Shown: positions 1 to 8,268, numbered from the stretch's first letter. The stretch: DNA of 64,000 bases from Ferrovibrio sp035304305 (GCF_035304305.1 NZ_DATGQG010000054.1:124001-188000); one strand, 5' to 3'. The notes: generated from the sequence alone by a model not told the origin. A program made the numbers and translations.

Positions 1-17
1 TCGTCGAGCGCGCGCAT
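1..17 (-). CDS. 5' end of a truncated CDS, possibly a CaiB/BaiF CoA-transferase
   Basis: Only the first codons are present, running off the left edge. An ATG at base 17 follows a purine-rich stretch (GGTGAAGGGA) that would serve as a ribosome binding site, and encodes M-R-A-L-D. The frame opens 26 bases after the stop of the glutaryl-CoA dehydrogenase gene in the same direction. CaiB/BaiF-type CoA-transferases often begin with a similar M-x-x-L-D and often sit beside gcdH in alphaproteobacteria. That family call is inference from context, since five residues cannot identify a protein. Confidence 0.35.
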
Positions 18-43
18 TCCCTTCACCCCCGGCCGTCAGGCGA

Positions 44-1234
44 TCAGTAGAAGGCCTGAATGCCGGTCTGGGCACGGCCGAGGATCAGCGCATGGACGTC
101 ATGCGTGCCCTCGTAGGTATTCACCGTCTCCAGATTCATCAGGTGCCGCATCACATGATATTCCTCATGGATGCCGTTGCCGCCGTGCATGTCGCGCGCC
201 ATGCGGGCGATGTCGAGCGCCTTGCCGCAGTTGTTGCGCTTGATCAGCGAGATCATCTCCGGCGCCGCCTTGCCCTGGTCCTTGAGCCGGCCGACGCGCA
301 GGGCCGCATTGAGGCCGAGCGCGATCTCGGTCTGCATGTTGGCCAGTTTCAGCTGGATGATCTGGTTCGCCGCCAGCGGCCGGCCGAACTGCTTGCGGTC
401 GAGCACATACTGCCGCGCCTGGCGCCAGCAGGTCTCGGCCGCGCCCATGGCGCCCCAGGCAATGCCGTAGCGGGCGTTGTTGAGACAGCCGAAGGGGCCC
501 TTCAGGCCCTGCACGTTGGGCAGCAGGTTCTCATCGGGCACGAACACATTGTCCATCACGATCTCGCCGGTGATGGAGGCGCGCAGGGAGAGCTTGCCGT
601 GGATCTTCGGCGCGCTGAGTCCCTTCATGCCCTTTTCCAGCACGAAGCCGCGGATCACGTCGTCTTCGGTCTTGGCCCAGACGACGAAGACGTCGGCGAT
701 CGGCGAGTTGGAAATCCACATCTTGGCGCCGTTGAGCTCGTAGCCGCCAGCCACCTTCTTTGCGCGGGTCTTCATGCTGCCCGGATCGGAGCCGTAATCG
801 GGCTCGGTCAGGCCGAAGCAGCCGATCCATTCACCGCTCGCCAGCTTGGGCAGGTACTTCTCGCGCTGGGCCTCCGTGCCATAGGCATGGATCGGATGCA
901 TCACCAGGCTCGACTGTACGCTCATCATCGAGCGGTAGCCGGAATCGATGGCCTCCACCTCGCGGGCGATCAGGCCATAGGCAACATAGGATGCGCCGGC
1001 GCAGCCATAACCCTCGATGGTCGGGCCGAGCAGGCCGAGTTCACCCATCTCGCGGAAGATCGCCGGGTCGGTCTTCTCCTCGCGGAAGGCTTCCGTCACC
1101 CGCGGCAGCAGCTTGTTCTGGCAGTAATCGCGCGCCGTATCACGGACCAGCCGCTCCTCTTCGGTCAGTTCAGCTTCCAGGTTGAACGGATCATCCCACT
1201 GGAAGGCAGGCCGGCTTGAGCTCTGGGCGTTCAT
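44..1234 (-). CDS. gcdH: Glutaryl-CoA dehydrogenase, acyl-CoA dehydrogenase family
   Basis: A 396-residue FAD enzyme that oxidatively decarboxylates glutaryl-CoA to crotonyl-CoA in lysine, tryptophan and glutarate breakdown in the cytosol. The acyl-CoA dehydrogenase domains run in order: helical N-domain, beta domain with the FAD-contacting GCFGLTEPDYGSDPGS segment, and C-terminal helical bundle (RKQFGRPLAANQ, MHGGNGI). TYEGTHD near residue 375 carries the catalytic Glu at the position typical of glutaryl-CoA dehydrogenases. The frame is open further upstream, but the ATG at 1234 is chosen because it follows GAGGAAA and gives the usual family length. It is divergent from a LysR gene, which probably regulates it. 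Confidence 0.93.
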   Translation of the reverse strand: MNAQSSSRPAFQWDDPFNLEAELTEEERLVRDTARDYCQNKLLPRVTEAFREEKTDPAIFREMGELGLLGPTIEGYGCAGASYVAYGLIAREVEAIDSGYRSMMSVQSSLVMHPIHAYGTEAQREKYLPKLASGEWIGCFGLTEPDYGSDPGSMKTRAKKVAGGYELNGAKMWISNSPIADVFVVWAKTEDDVIRGFVLEKGMKGLSAPKIHGKLSLRASITGEIVMDNVFVPDENLLPNVQGLKGPFGCLNNARYGIAWGAMGAAETCWRQARQYVLDRKQFGRPLAANQIIQLKLANMQTEIALGLNAALRVGRLKDQGKAAPEMISLIKRNNCGKALDIARMARDMHGGNGIHEEYHVMRHLMNLETVNTYEGTHDVHALILGRAQTGIQAFY

Positions 1235-1333
1235 GGCGATTTCCTCACGTCTGGTCAGGGAGATAGCCCCCTGGATGCCGGCCGGCAAGCTGGCAGAGAG
1301 ACGGTTGGCATGCAAACGATAAAAGACTATCAC

Positions 1334-1354
1334 TTGATAACCGGAGGTTATCAA
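1334..1354. promoter_or_regulatory. Perfect inverted repeat in the gcdH/lysR intergenic region, probable operator
   Basis: TTGATAACC, three bases GGA, then GGTTATCAA: nine-base arms with perfect symmetry. It lies directly before the ATG of the LysR gene and its centre contains that gene's GGAGG ribosome binding site. A protein bound here would block the lysR start and could act on the divergent gcdH promoter. LysR proteins typically autoregulate from such divergent spacers. The binding protein is inferred. Confidence 0.6.
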
Positions 1355-1358
1355 TCTT

Positions 1359-2306
1359 ATGGCCCTGCCGCGCCGCTTCCTGCCCCCACTATCCGCCCTG
1401 ACCGCCTTCGAGGCGGCCGCCCGGCACCAGGGATTCACCGCCGCCGCGAAGGAGCTGAACATCAGCCAGGCCGCGGTCAGCCGCCGGGTGCAACTGCTGG
1501 AGGAGATCCTCGGCCTTACCCTGTTCGAACGTATCCGGAAACGGGTGGTCCTCACGCCTGCCGGCGCGGCCTATGCCCGCGAACTGCAGGAGGCGCTGGG
1601 CCGGATCGGCACCGCGACGGTCAACACGATGGCCGCCCGCGGCGGCAACGCGACGCTGAACATCGCCACCCTGCCCACCTTCGGCACCCGCTGGCTGATC
1701 CCGCGGCTGCCCGACTTCGCCGCCCGCCATCCGCAGATCACCATCAACCTGCCGACCCGGATCGAAAGCTTTGACTTCACCGCCGAGCCGCTGGACGCGG
1801 CCATCTCGTTCGGCGATCCGGTCTGGCCGGGCGCCGTCGTCGAGCGGCTGATCGAGGAAGAACTGGTTCCCGTCGCCTCGAAGGCGCTGCTGGACCGGCA
1901 CCGCATCCGCAGGCCGGAAGACCTGTTCCGTATTCCCCTGCTGCAGCAGTCGACCCGCCTCTCCGCCTGGGCCGACTGGTTCGCCGCGCTGGAGATCAGC
2001 TGCCCGCCGGTGCCGCTCGGGCCGCGCTACGGGCAGTTCGCCATGGTGGTGCAGGCGGCAGTGATCGGCATGGGCGCCGCCATCGTGCCGCGCTTCCTGA
2101 TCGAGCAGGAACTCCGAGACGGCAGTCTCGTTGTGCCCTTCCCCCAGTCGCTCGGCAGCAAGCAGGCCTATTGCCTGTTCTATCCCGAGGCGCGCCGCAA
2201 CGACCCGGCCCTGCGCGCCTTCCGCGACTGGCTGGTGGAAGCCACTAGGCAGCAGTCGCGTAAGCTTCCAGAGCAGCGAGATGGCGCTGCTTCTCGGCGG
2301 CGCTGA
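1359..2306 (+). CDS. LysR-family transcriptional regulator, GcvA-like
   Basis: A 315-residue LysR protein. The N-terminal winged helix-turn-helix covers about residues 7-65 (LTAFEAAARHQGFTAAAKEL, then ISQAAVSRRVQLLEE) and the periplasmic-binding-like effector domain about 95-300. The N-terminus is closest to the GcvA group. It is divergent from gcdH, so control of glutaryl-CoA degradation is the natural inference; the effector could be glutarate or glutaryl-CoA, which cannot be told from sequence. The start is an ATG after GGAGG, inside a perfect palindrome that suggests autoregulation. The 3' end overlaps the convergent adenine deaminase gene by 62 bases. Confidence 0.88.
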   Translation: MALPRRFLPPLSALTAFEAAARHQGFTAAAKELNISQAAVSRRVQLLEEILGLTLFERIRKRVVLTPAGAAYARELQEALGRIGTATVNTMAARGGNATLNIATLPTFGTRWLIPRLPDFAARHPQITINLPTRIESFDFTAEPLDAAISFGDPVWPGAVVERLIEEELVPVASKALLDRHRIRRPEDLFRIPLLQQSTRLSAWADWFAALEISCPPVPLGPRYGQFAMVVQAAVIGMGAAIVPRFLIEQELRDGSLVVPFPQSLGSKQAYCLFYPEARRNDPALRAFRDWLVEATRQQSRKLPEQRDGAASRRR

Positions 2307-3258
2307 GGAAGGCGGCACGGAAGCCGTTGCCGGCCAGGGTGACCAGCTCCTCGCGGCTCAGCCCCAGTGCGCGCTGCACGGCGTCGTAATTCTCGTTCAC
2401 GTAACCGCCGAAATAGGCCGGATCATCGGAATTGACCGTGGCCATCAGCCCTGCCTCCAGCATGCGGCGCAGCGGATGCTGCGCCATGTCCCGAACGACG
2501 CAGAGCCGCAGGTTGGACAGGGGGCAGACGGTGAGCGGCATCTGCTCGCGGGCGAGCCGCGCCACAAGCGCCGGATCCTCCAGCGCACGGTTGCCATGAT
2601 CGATCCGCTCGACGCCGAGCAGATCGAGGGCCTCATAGACATATTCCGGCGGGCCTTCCTCGCCGGCATGGGCGACGCGATGCAGGCCGAGCGCCCCGGC
2701 GCGCGAGAAGACGCGGCGGAATTTCGAGGGCGGATGTCCGCGCTCGGAGGAATCAAGGCCGATGCCGATGAAATGCTCGCGCCAGGGCAGCGCCTCGTCC
2801 AGCGTGCGTTCGGCGCTGGTCTCGTCCAGATGGCGCAGGAAGCACAGGATCAGGCGTCCGGTAATGCCGAGATCCTGCTCGGCATCCTTCAGTGCCCGCG
2901 TGATGCCGCGGATCACCGTCGGGAACGCCACGCCGCGTTCGGTATGCCCCTGCGGATCGAAGAAGATCTCCGCGTAGCGGACATTCTGCGCCGCCGCCCG
3001 CTGCAGATAGGCCATGGTCAGGTCGTAGAAATCGGGCTCGCGCCGCAGCACGTTCATGCCCTGGTAATAGAGGTCGAGAAAATCCTGCAGGTTGCCGAAA
3101 CTGTAAGCGCGGCGCAGGTCTTCCACCGAGGCATAAGGCAGCGCGATGTCGTTGCGCTGCGCCAGTCTGAACAGCAGCTCCGGCTCGAGCGTGCCTTCGA
3201 TATGGACATGAAGTTCAGCCTTGGGCAGGCCGGCGATGAATGGATCCGTCTCTGTCAT
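2245..3258 (-). CDS. Adenine deaminase of the adenosine deaminase superfamily (Aah1 type)
   Basis: A 337-residue metal-dependent deaminase converting adenine to hypoxanthine plus ammonia. The zinc ligands and catalytic residues are visible: ELHVHIEG (His17, His19), HAGEE (His197, catalytic Glu200), DHG (His221) and NSDDP (Asp278, Asp279). The NSDDPAYFGGY version of the last motif is typical of the adenine-specific Aah1-like branch rather than of true adenosine deaminases. Homologous genes are often labelled add, so substrate choice is family inference. It fits the purine-degrading genes further along. It starts with ATG and its 3' end overlaps the LysR gene. Confidence 0.85.
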   Translation of the reverse strand: MTETDPFIAGLPKAELHVHIEGTLEPELLFRLAQRNDIALPYASVEDLRRAYSFGNLQDFLDLYYQGMNVLRREPDFYDLTMAYLQRAAAQNVRYAEIFFDPQGHTERGVAFPTVIRGITRALKDAEQDLGITGRLILCFLRHLDETSAERTLDEALPWREHFIGIGLDSSERGHPPSKFRRVFSRAGALGLHRVAHAGEEGPPEYVYEALDLLGVERIDHGNRALEDPALVARLAREQMPLTVCPLSNLRLCVVRDMAQHPLRRMLEAGLMATVNSDDPAYFGGYVNENYDAVQRALGLSREELVTLAGNGFRAAFLSAAEKQRHLAALEAYATAA

Positions 3259-3310
3259 GTTTCAAAACTAGGCATGGATGGCGCACACTGCAATGCGTGA
3301 CGTCGGGGAA

Positions 3311-3339
3311 TGGAAGTTCACCATCGGCACGACTATAAT
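3311..3339 (+). promoter_or_regulatory. Candidate promoter for the HdeD-like gene
   Basis: A perfect TATAAT at 3334-3339 lies 17 bases downstream of TGGAAG (3311-3316), a weak -35. It is 44 bases before the ATG of the HdeD-like gene. The -10 is convincing; the -35 is poor, so an activator may be needed. Confidence 0.4.
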
Positions 3340-3382
3340 CATCGTTATTGCGACCTGACCGTGTGACCTGACTGAGGCCCTC

Positions 3383-3958
3383 ATGCTCGAACGCATGCCG
3401 CCCGGTGCTGCGGCGCCGATGCCGAACCGCCTGTGGTGGATGATCGTACTGCGCGGCATCGCGGCCCTGCTGTTCGGCCTCGTCGCCATCTTCTGGCCCG
3501 GCATCAGCCTTGGCGCGCTGGTGATCCTGTTCGGCGCCTATGCCCTGGCAGACGGCCTGATCGCGCTGGTGGCCAGCCTGCGCATGGCCCGCGGCGAGCC
3601 GAGCCGCAGCTTCGTGGCGCTCACCGGCATTACCGGCATCCTGATCGGACTGATCAGCATTCTCTGGCCGCAGGCAACCATCATGCTGCTGCTCTACATG
3701 GTCGCCGCCTGGGCCCTGCTGTTCGGAATCATCGAGATCGCCGGCAGCCTGCGGCTGAAACGGCAGGTCAGTCCCGACTGGCCGCTCAGCAAGGGCGGCA
3801 TCATCCTCGTCGCCTTCGCGCTGCTGCTGATCGCCTTCCCCGGCGCCGTTGCGGTCGCCGCCACCTGGGTCATCGGCATCTTCGCGCTGATGATCGGCGT
3901 CGCCCTGCTGGGTTTCGCCTGGCGACGGCGCGCCCGGGACTCGGCCATCATCGGCTGA
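3383..3958 (+). CDS. HdeD/DUF308-family membrane protein
   Basis: A 191-residue integral inner-membrane protein with about six hydrophobic segments in pairs, the arrangement of the HdeD/DUF308 family. The E. coli relative is linked to acid resistance, but the biochemical role of the family is not settled. Typical repeats are seen: RGIAALLFGLVAIFWPGISL and later GITGILIGLISILWPQATIM, two copies of the same helix-turn unit. The start is an ATG after a modest GAGG. It converges on the sensor kinase gene and overlaps its end by 11 bases. Confidence 0.85.
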   Translation: MLERMPPGAAAPMPNRLWWMIVLRGIAALLFGLVAIFWPGISLGALVILFGAYALADGLIALVASLRMARGEPSRSFVALTGITGILIGLISILWPQATIMLLLYMVAAWALLFGIIEIAGSLRLKRQVSPDWPLSKGGIILVAFALLLIAFPGAVAVAATWVIGIFALMIGVALLGFAWRRRARDSAIIG

Positions 3959-5477
3959 GCTGTTTCTCGTTCTGCTTGCCGGCCGGCTTGTTGATCGGCA
4001 GGGCCAGCGTGACGATGAAGCCGCCGCCCGGCAGATTCGCCGCCGCGATCAGCCCACCCAGCGCTTCCATGTTGCGTTTTGCAACCCAGAGCCCGAGGCC
4101 GAAATTGGTGCTGTCGGAATGATTTGCCTCGGAGCGGAAGGAGGCGTCGCGGTCGAAGATGCGCGGCAGCAGTTCCGGCGGCACGCCAGGGCCTTCGTCC
4201 GACACCGTGATCGCGGCCCGTCGTCCGCGCTGCACCCGCACCCACACCGTGCCGCCCTTGGGTGAAAAGCTGATCGCATTCTCGATCACCTGACCCAGCG
4301 CGTCGGCGATCAGCCGCCCGCCACGCGGCGAAATGATGTCGACATCGGTTTCGCACCGCAGGGTGACGCCGCGAGCGGAGGCATCGGCGCTGCGCGCCTC
4401 GACCACATCCTCCACCAGAGCGCCGAGATCGACCGGTTCGCGCGGCGGATCCAGACGATCGGCGACGGCATCGTCGAGATTGCGCGATGCACGTACCAGG
4501 GCGTCGAGACGGTCGAGCGCCGCATCGGCGGCCCGCAGCGCCTGCTGGCTGCGCCGATCGTCGGCGCTGATCCGCGCGCGCAGGGGAACCAGCGCCTGAC
4601 GGATCGTGCCGAGCGGCGTCTTGAAGGCATGGGCACTTTCTTCCGCCGCCTGGCGCAGTTCGCCGGCAGTGGCGCGCAGGCTGTCTTCCATCCGGTCGAA
4701 TGCCGCGGCAACCGGTTCCAGTTCGGGCAGCCGGTTGCGCTGCACGAAGCGTCCCTCCACGCGCCGTTCGGCCACCGCCTGCGCCGTCTTGGCGAAGCGC
4801 CGCAGGCCGCGCCAGAGATCGAAGGCGATCAGCAGCACGATCACCGCGAAGCCGAGATAGATCGCGGCCGCGATCTGGACTTCCGGCGCCTCCCAGTAGG
4901 GCCGGCCGAGGCGCTGCTCCACCGCGTCGGTCAGATCGTTGGAGACCACCAGCGCCCAGCAGCCGCGCTGCGTGCGCACCGGCGTGATCGAGGTGATCAT
5001 CTCGCTGGTCCCGCCGGCCATATCGACCCGCAGCGCCAGCGGCAGGTCGCCGCCGCAGCTGTCGCCGAGCTGGGCCAGAACGCCGGCCTCGTCCAGCCGG
5101 GCGCGCTCCCAGGCCAGTTCGGCGGGGGGTATCGCCGGCGCCGAGGCGACATAGAGGAAGCCGGCATCCGGCGGCGCATCATGCGGCCGGAACAGCAGCC
5201 GCAGGCTGACGCCCTCGGTCTGGAACCGCGCCAGTTCCTCACCCAGCCGGAACAGCGGGATCATGTCGGCACGCTGCAGCCGTTCCTCCAGCACGCGGCC
5301 CACCGTGAGGCCTTTGACGCGGATGCTTTCCAGCAGCAGCTTCTGCCGGTCGAGGTCGGCCTGGCGGAATGTCAGGTACAGAATCGGCGGCAGGGCGACG
5401 AACAGCGCGACGACAATCAGCGCGCGAACCTTCAGCGAGCGCAGCAGGCGACCGAAGCGCGCCGCGCTGTCAGCCAT
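3948..5477 (-). CDS. Membrane sensor histidine kinase, ChvG-like
   Basis: A 509-residue two-component kinase. There is a transmembrane helix at about 19-36, a periplasmic sensor region to about 198, a second helix at about 199-220, a HAMP linker to about 273, a dimerisation domain with phosphoacceptor His283 (ESAHAFKTPLG), and an ATPase domain with an N-box, DEGPGVPPE and a GLGLWVAK lid segment. The gene follows its response regulator with an 8-base overlap. Layout and sequence resemble ChvG/ExoS, a sensor of acidity or envelope stress in Rhizobiales. The stimulus here is inference. Confidence 0.88.
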   Translation of the reverse strand: MADSAARFGRLLRSLKVRALIVVALFVALPPILYLTFRQADLDRQKLLLESIRVKGLTVGRVLEERLQRADMIPLFRLGEELARFQTEGVSLRLLFRPHDAPPDAGFLYVASAPAIPPAELAWERARLDEAGVLAQLGDSCGGDLPLALRVDMAGGTSEMITSITPVRTQRGCWALVVSNDLTDAVEQRLGRPYWEAPEVQIAAAIYLGFAVIVLLIAFDLWRGLRRFAKTAQAVAERRVEGRFVQRNRLPELEPVAAAFDRMEDSLRATAGELRQAAEESAHAFKTPLGTIRQALVPLRARISADDRRSQQALRAADAALDRLDALVRASRNLDDAVADRLDPPREPVDLGALVEDVVEARSADASARGVTLRCETDVDIISPRGGRLIADALGQVIENAISFSPKGGTVWVRVQRGRRAAITVSDEGPGVPPELLPRIFDRDASFRSEANHSDSTNFGLGLWVAKRNMEALGGLIAAANLPGGGFIVTLALPINKPAGKQNEKQLSR

Positions 5478-6192
5478 GGCGCCAGCGGTAACCGAAACCG
5501 GGATAGGTTTCGATGGCGTCGAAATCCGGATCGAGATCGCGGAATTTCTGCCGGATGCGCTTCACCATCGCGCGCACGTTGGCGCGATAGCCATCGGGCC
5601 CCTGCCCCGCCTCGAAGCCGACGCCGCGGACGGCGTCGTAGATCTCGCGGTAGCCGACATCGCGGCCGACGCGCTGCGCCAGCAGCTGCACCACCTTGAA
5701 TTCGCCATGGGTCAGTTCGACCTGCTGGCCGTTCCAGGAGGCCCGCGCCGAGGCGACGTCCAGCACGAGGCCGCTGGCGCCGCCCTGCTGCATCGCGCCG
5801 CCGGCCGGCTGCTTGCCCGCCAGCGCGATGCGCAGCCGCTGCAGGATGATGGCGAAGCTCTTGCTCTTGTCGACGAAGTCGACCGCGCCGAGCCGCAGCC
5901 CCTTCTCCTCGAAGATCGGCTGGTTCAGCCCGGTGAGAAACAGCACCGGCAGTTCGTGGCCGGTAGCGCGCAGGCGCTCCAGCGTCGCCGGTCCGTCCAT
6001 GTCGGGCATCTGCCAGTCGAGCAGCAGGGCGGCGGCACGGTTGCCCTTGACCAGCCAGTCGATCAGGGCTGGTCCGCCGCCGAAGGTGACCGAGCGGTAT
6101 CCCGCTTCGGTCAGGTTGGCGGAGATGGTTTCACGGAACAGGCCATCGTCGTCCACGACGGCAACGAGCGGCGAGTCAGCGGCGAGCGGCAT
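5470..6192 (-). CDS. Response regulator with OmpR-type DNA-binding domain, ChvI-like
   Basis: A 240-residue regulator. The receiver domain (about 8-120) has an acidic pocket VVDDD and phosphoacceptor Asp59 in LLLDWQMPDMDG. A winged-helix output domain (about 135-238) ends in the family's YPGFGYRW. It is co-transcribed with the downstream kinase gene (8-base overlap) and its start lies within the 3' end of the upstream lipoprotein gene (17-base overlap), so the three probably form one operon. It resembles ChvI in length and domain order; target genes cannot be read from the window. Confidence 0.9.
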   Translation of the reverse strand: MPLAADSPLVAVVDDDGLFRETISANLTEAGYRSVTFGGGPALIDWLVKGNRAAALLLDWQMPDMDGPATLERLRATGHELPVLFLTGLNQPIFEEKGLRLGAVDFVDKSKSFAIILQRLRIALAGKQPAGGAMQQGGASGLVLDVASARASWNGQQVELTHGEFKVVQLLAQRVGRDVGYREIYDAVRGVGFEAGQGPDGYRANVRAMVKRIRQKFRDLDPDFDAIETYPGFGYRWRHG

Positions 6193-6763
6193 CGCGAATC
6201 CTCATGAGACAGCGGTCGGCGGCTTCGTTACGGTCAGTCATACCGTTTACCTGATATTGCAGTACGTAGAAATCGTTGCGTGCGGTGTCGAAGTAAAGAT
6301 AGGCGGACAGGACGCAGTCTCCCTCGGCGAATTCCAGCACCCGGGCCGGGGCGGCTTCCCGTTCGGCCACCGGTGTGCCGAACCGGTCGATCAGGTCCGC
6401 CCGGTTCAACCCGGTCACCGTAGGGGGCGGTTCGGCGTGGTATTCCCCGCCATGCCCGGCGGGCTCCTCAGGCGGGGCGCCGTGGGAAGCGTCGTGCGCA
6501 TCTGAACCGTTCGTACCCTGACTGCGTCTGGCCTGTAATGCCGCCAGCGGTTTTCGCTCCGGCAGGGGCGGCCTGGGCGGCTCCGACTCGGCGGCCGGCG
6601 CCGTCTGCGTCACCGGCACTTCGATGACGATGGGCGCCGACGGTGATCCGAAACCGGGAAAGCCTTCGCAGGCTGCCAGCGGCAGCAACAGCCCTGCCAC
6701 GACCGCATGCCAGGCGGGCTGGCGGCGGCGCGGCTGGCGCGAATCACGAAAGAATGCGGGCAT
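6176..6763 (-). CDS. Predicted lipoprotein upstream of the two-component pair
   Basis: A 195-residue protein of unknown function. A positively charged N-terminus and hydrophobic segment end in lipobox LPLAAC (Cys32), predicting export and lipid attachment. A Pro/Glu-rich linker (about 45-115) follows, then a compact C-terminal domain (RADLIDRFGTPVAEREAAPARV) with two cysteines, resembling small periplasmic domains that follow a 'DLIxRFGxP' motif in other alphaproteobacterial lipoproteins. The ATG at 6763 is preferred to an upstream in-frame TTG at 6781. Its place at the head of the kinase operon suggests an accessory sensor or output of that system, which is inference. Confidence 0.7.
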   Translation of the reverse strand: MPAFFRDSRQPRRRQPAWHAVVAGLLLPLAACEGFPGFGSPSAPIVIEVPVTQTAPAAESEPPRPPLPERKPLAALQARRSQGTNGSDAHDASHGAPPEEPAGHGGEYHAEPPPTVTGLNRADLIDRFGTPVAEREAAPARVLEFAEGDCVLSAYLYFDTARNDFYVLQYQVNGMTDRNEAADRCLMRIRDAARR

Positions 6764-6908
6764 GCCCTGGACGATACGCAAGCTGTGCGTGGCGGGAAAG
6801 GCACGTCTGGTTCGGAACAGTGTTTTTGGTCCAGTCGGAGGCGTGAGAGAGCTGCATAAAGCAATGCGCTGCTAACGTCTGTGACTTTCCCGTGATCTAA
6901 GTTCGATA

Positions 6909-6925
6909 TCGACATGACATGTCGA
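6909..6925. promoter_or_regulatory. Palindrome in the gap before the Gly-zipper lipoprotein gene
   Basis: TCGACATG, a central A, then CATGTCGA: eight-base arms, perfect symmetry. It sits in a roughly 300-base spacer between two divergent lipoprotein genes (6763 and 7066), which otherwise holds nothing I recognise. Its AT-rich flank (AATAAAA) and location suggest an operator. No regulator is assigned. Confidence 0.4.
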
Positions 6926-7065
6926 ATAAAACGCGGACGCCGGCAAATAACCGTTGCCGTGCTTCCGAGAATCGCCACAAGGTGCCTGCAACGGAGTGAA
7001 GCACCGCAGCCTGAACGGGAGTGGCTGCGGCAGATACGCAGGAGATTGCATCGGTGCAGATCGGC

Positions 7066-7296
7066 ATGCCGAAGATATCGCACATCACCGCACTGGCTTT
7101 GGCCGGTCTGGTGGTCGCAGGCTGCTCGGGGATGAATACCCAGCAGCAGCGTGCGCTGTCCGGCGGTGCCATCGGCGCGGCCGGCGGTGCGGCGATCGGT
7201 GCGCTGACCGGCAGCACGCTGACTGGCGCGCTGGTCGGCAGCGTGATCGGCACCGGCGGCGGTCTTCTCTATCACGAGACGCAAAGGAACAAGTGA
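7066..7296 (+). CDS. Small glycine-zipper lipoprotein
   Basis: A 76-residue exported protein. The signal peptide ends in lipobox VVAGC (Cys20), followed by a short linker and a Gly-rich hydrophobic hairpin of alternating G/A (ALSGGAIGAAGGAAIGAL, then LVGSVIGTGGGLL). Such glycine zippers insert into or line the outer-membrane face in the SlyB/17-kDa antigen group. The ATG at 7066 is chosen since it gives a normal signal peptide; in-frame GTG codons at 7021 and 7054 are open upstream. The next gene encodes another small envelope protein in the same direction. Confidence 0.7.
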   Translation: MPKISHITALALAGLVVAGCSGMNTQQQRALSGGAIGAAGGAAIGALTGSTLTGALVGSVIGTGGGLLYHETQRNK

Positions 7297-7328
7297 GCAG
7301 GTTTTAGGTTTTAGCGGAGCGGCGCGTC

Positions 7329-7994
7329 ATGCCTGCCTCAACCCCGTGGTGGAGCACCCCCTCCATCGCCGCGCCGCGGCCCGGTCGCCGACCCACCCTC
7401 GGCCTGGCCGCTGCCATCGTCGCCTCGGTGATATCCGGGGTGGCGATGGCAGATCCGCCCCCCCTCTCCGCTACCACCGCCGGCCCGACGGCGGTGCCCG
7501 GCGCCGCCGGCGCCTCCGAAAGCAACTACATCTGGCTCAATGTCGTGCAGCCGCCGCGGGTGGCCCCGACGATGCCCTATGCGGTCTATCCGATGCCGCA
7601 CGGCATCGAGGACGGCACCTGTGACCGCCGCTCCCTGCTCAAGGAAATCAGCCGCGGGCCGGTGGTCGCCGCCAATGGCAGCACCCAGGCAAGACCGGTG
7701 CTGATCGGCGGCGATCCGGTCAGCATTCTGGTCGGCAGCGTGATCGGCCGCAGCATGGACGATCTGGACCAGTATTGCGTCAGCCGGGTGCTCGAGTATG
7801 CGCCCGACCGCGCCCACATACACTGGTATGGCGACCTCGGTATTGCCTACGGGGTCACGCCGCTCAACACCTTCGAGCGCGACGGCCGCTACTGCCGCGA
7901 GTTCCACACCGGGGCGCAGATCGGCGGGCGCAGCGAGAGCGCCTATGCCGTTGCGTGCCGCCAGCTCAACGGCGTGTGGCAGGTCATGAGTTGA
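7329..7994 (+). CDS. Secreted protein with a C-terminal surface-antigen-like domain
   Basis: A 221-residue protein of unknown function. The N-terminal hydrophobic segment (about 23-41, ending AMA before DPPP) looks like a cleavable signal. The middle has a short Gly-rich stretch (IGGDPVSILVGSVIG) and the C-terminus reads ERDGRYCREF then ACRQLNGVWQV, the pattern of the outer-membrane surface antigen domain found after glycine zippers in 17-kDa-antigen-like proteins. It follows the glycine-zipper lipoprotein by 32 bases, so the two may act together in the envelope. Confidence 0.65.
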   Translation: MPASTPWWSTPSIAAPRPGRRPTLGLAAAIVASVISGVAMADPPPLSATTAGPTAVPGAAGASESNYIWLNVVQPPRVAPTMPYAVYPMPHGIEDGTCDRRSLLKEISRGPVVAANGSTQARPVLIGGDPVSILVGSVIGRSMDDLDQYCVSRVLEYAPDRAHIHWYGDLGIAYGVTPLNTFERDGRYCREFHTGAQIGGRSESAYAVACRQLNGVWQVMS

Positions 7995-8076
7995 TCATGA
8001 ACTGGTCGTACTTCCTTAAGGATCATCATTCCTACAATGCGGTTCGTTCAGTGATCTGAGTAAGTGGAATTGTGTC

Positions 8077-8268
8077 ATGCTGACGAACACATTGCTTCTC
8101 TATGTCACGCAGGAAGCCTGGGCCCGGGCGCGGGAGCGTCTGGTCGCCGGCCGTGCCCATGCCGATCAGGACGACCGCTATCTGATTCCGCGCTGGCGCG
8201 AGGAAACCGAGCAGCGCCGGACAACGGCGAGCGAGGTGCGGCGCTGGCCGCCGCGCCTGCGCCACTGA
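8077..8268 (+). CDS. Possible small hypothetical protein
   Basis: A 63-residue Arg-rich frame with no recognised domain (RARERLVAGRAH, RWREETEQRR). It lies in an otherwise empty 375-base gap. A TACAAT at 8033-8038 could be its -10, but the ribosome binding site is weak and the -35 poor. It could equally be non-coding DNA with a chance open frame. Nothing else is seen between 7995 and 8369. Confidence 0.35.
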   Translation: MLTNTLLLYVTQEAWARARERLVAGRAHADQDDRYLIPRWREETEQRRTTASEVRRWPPRLRH

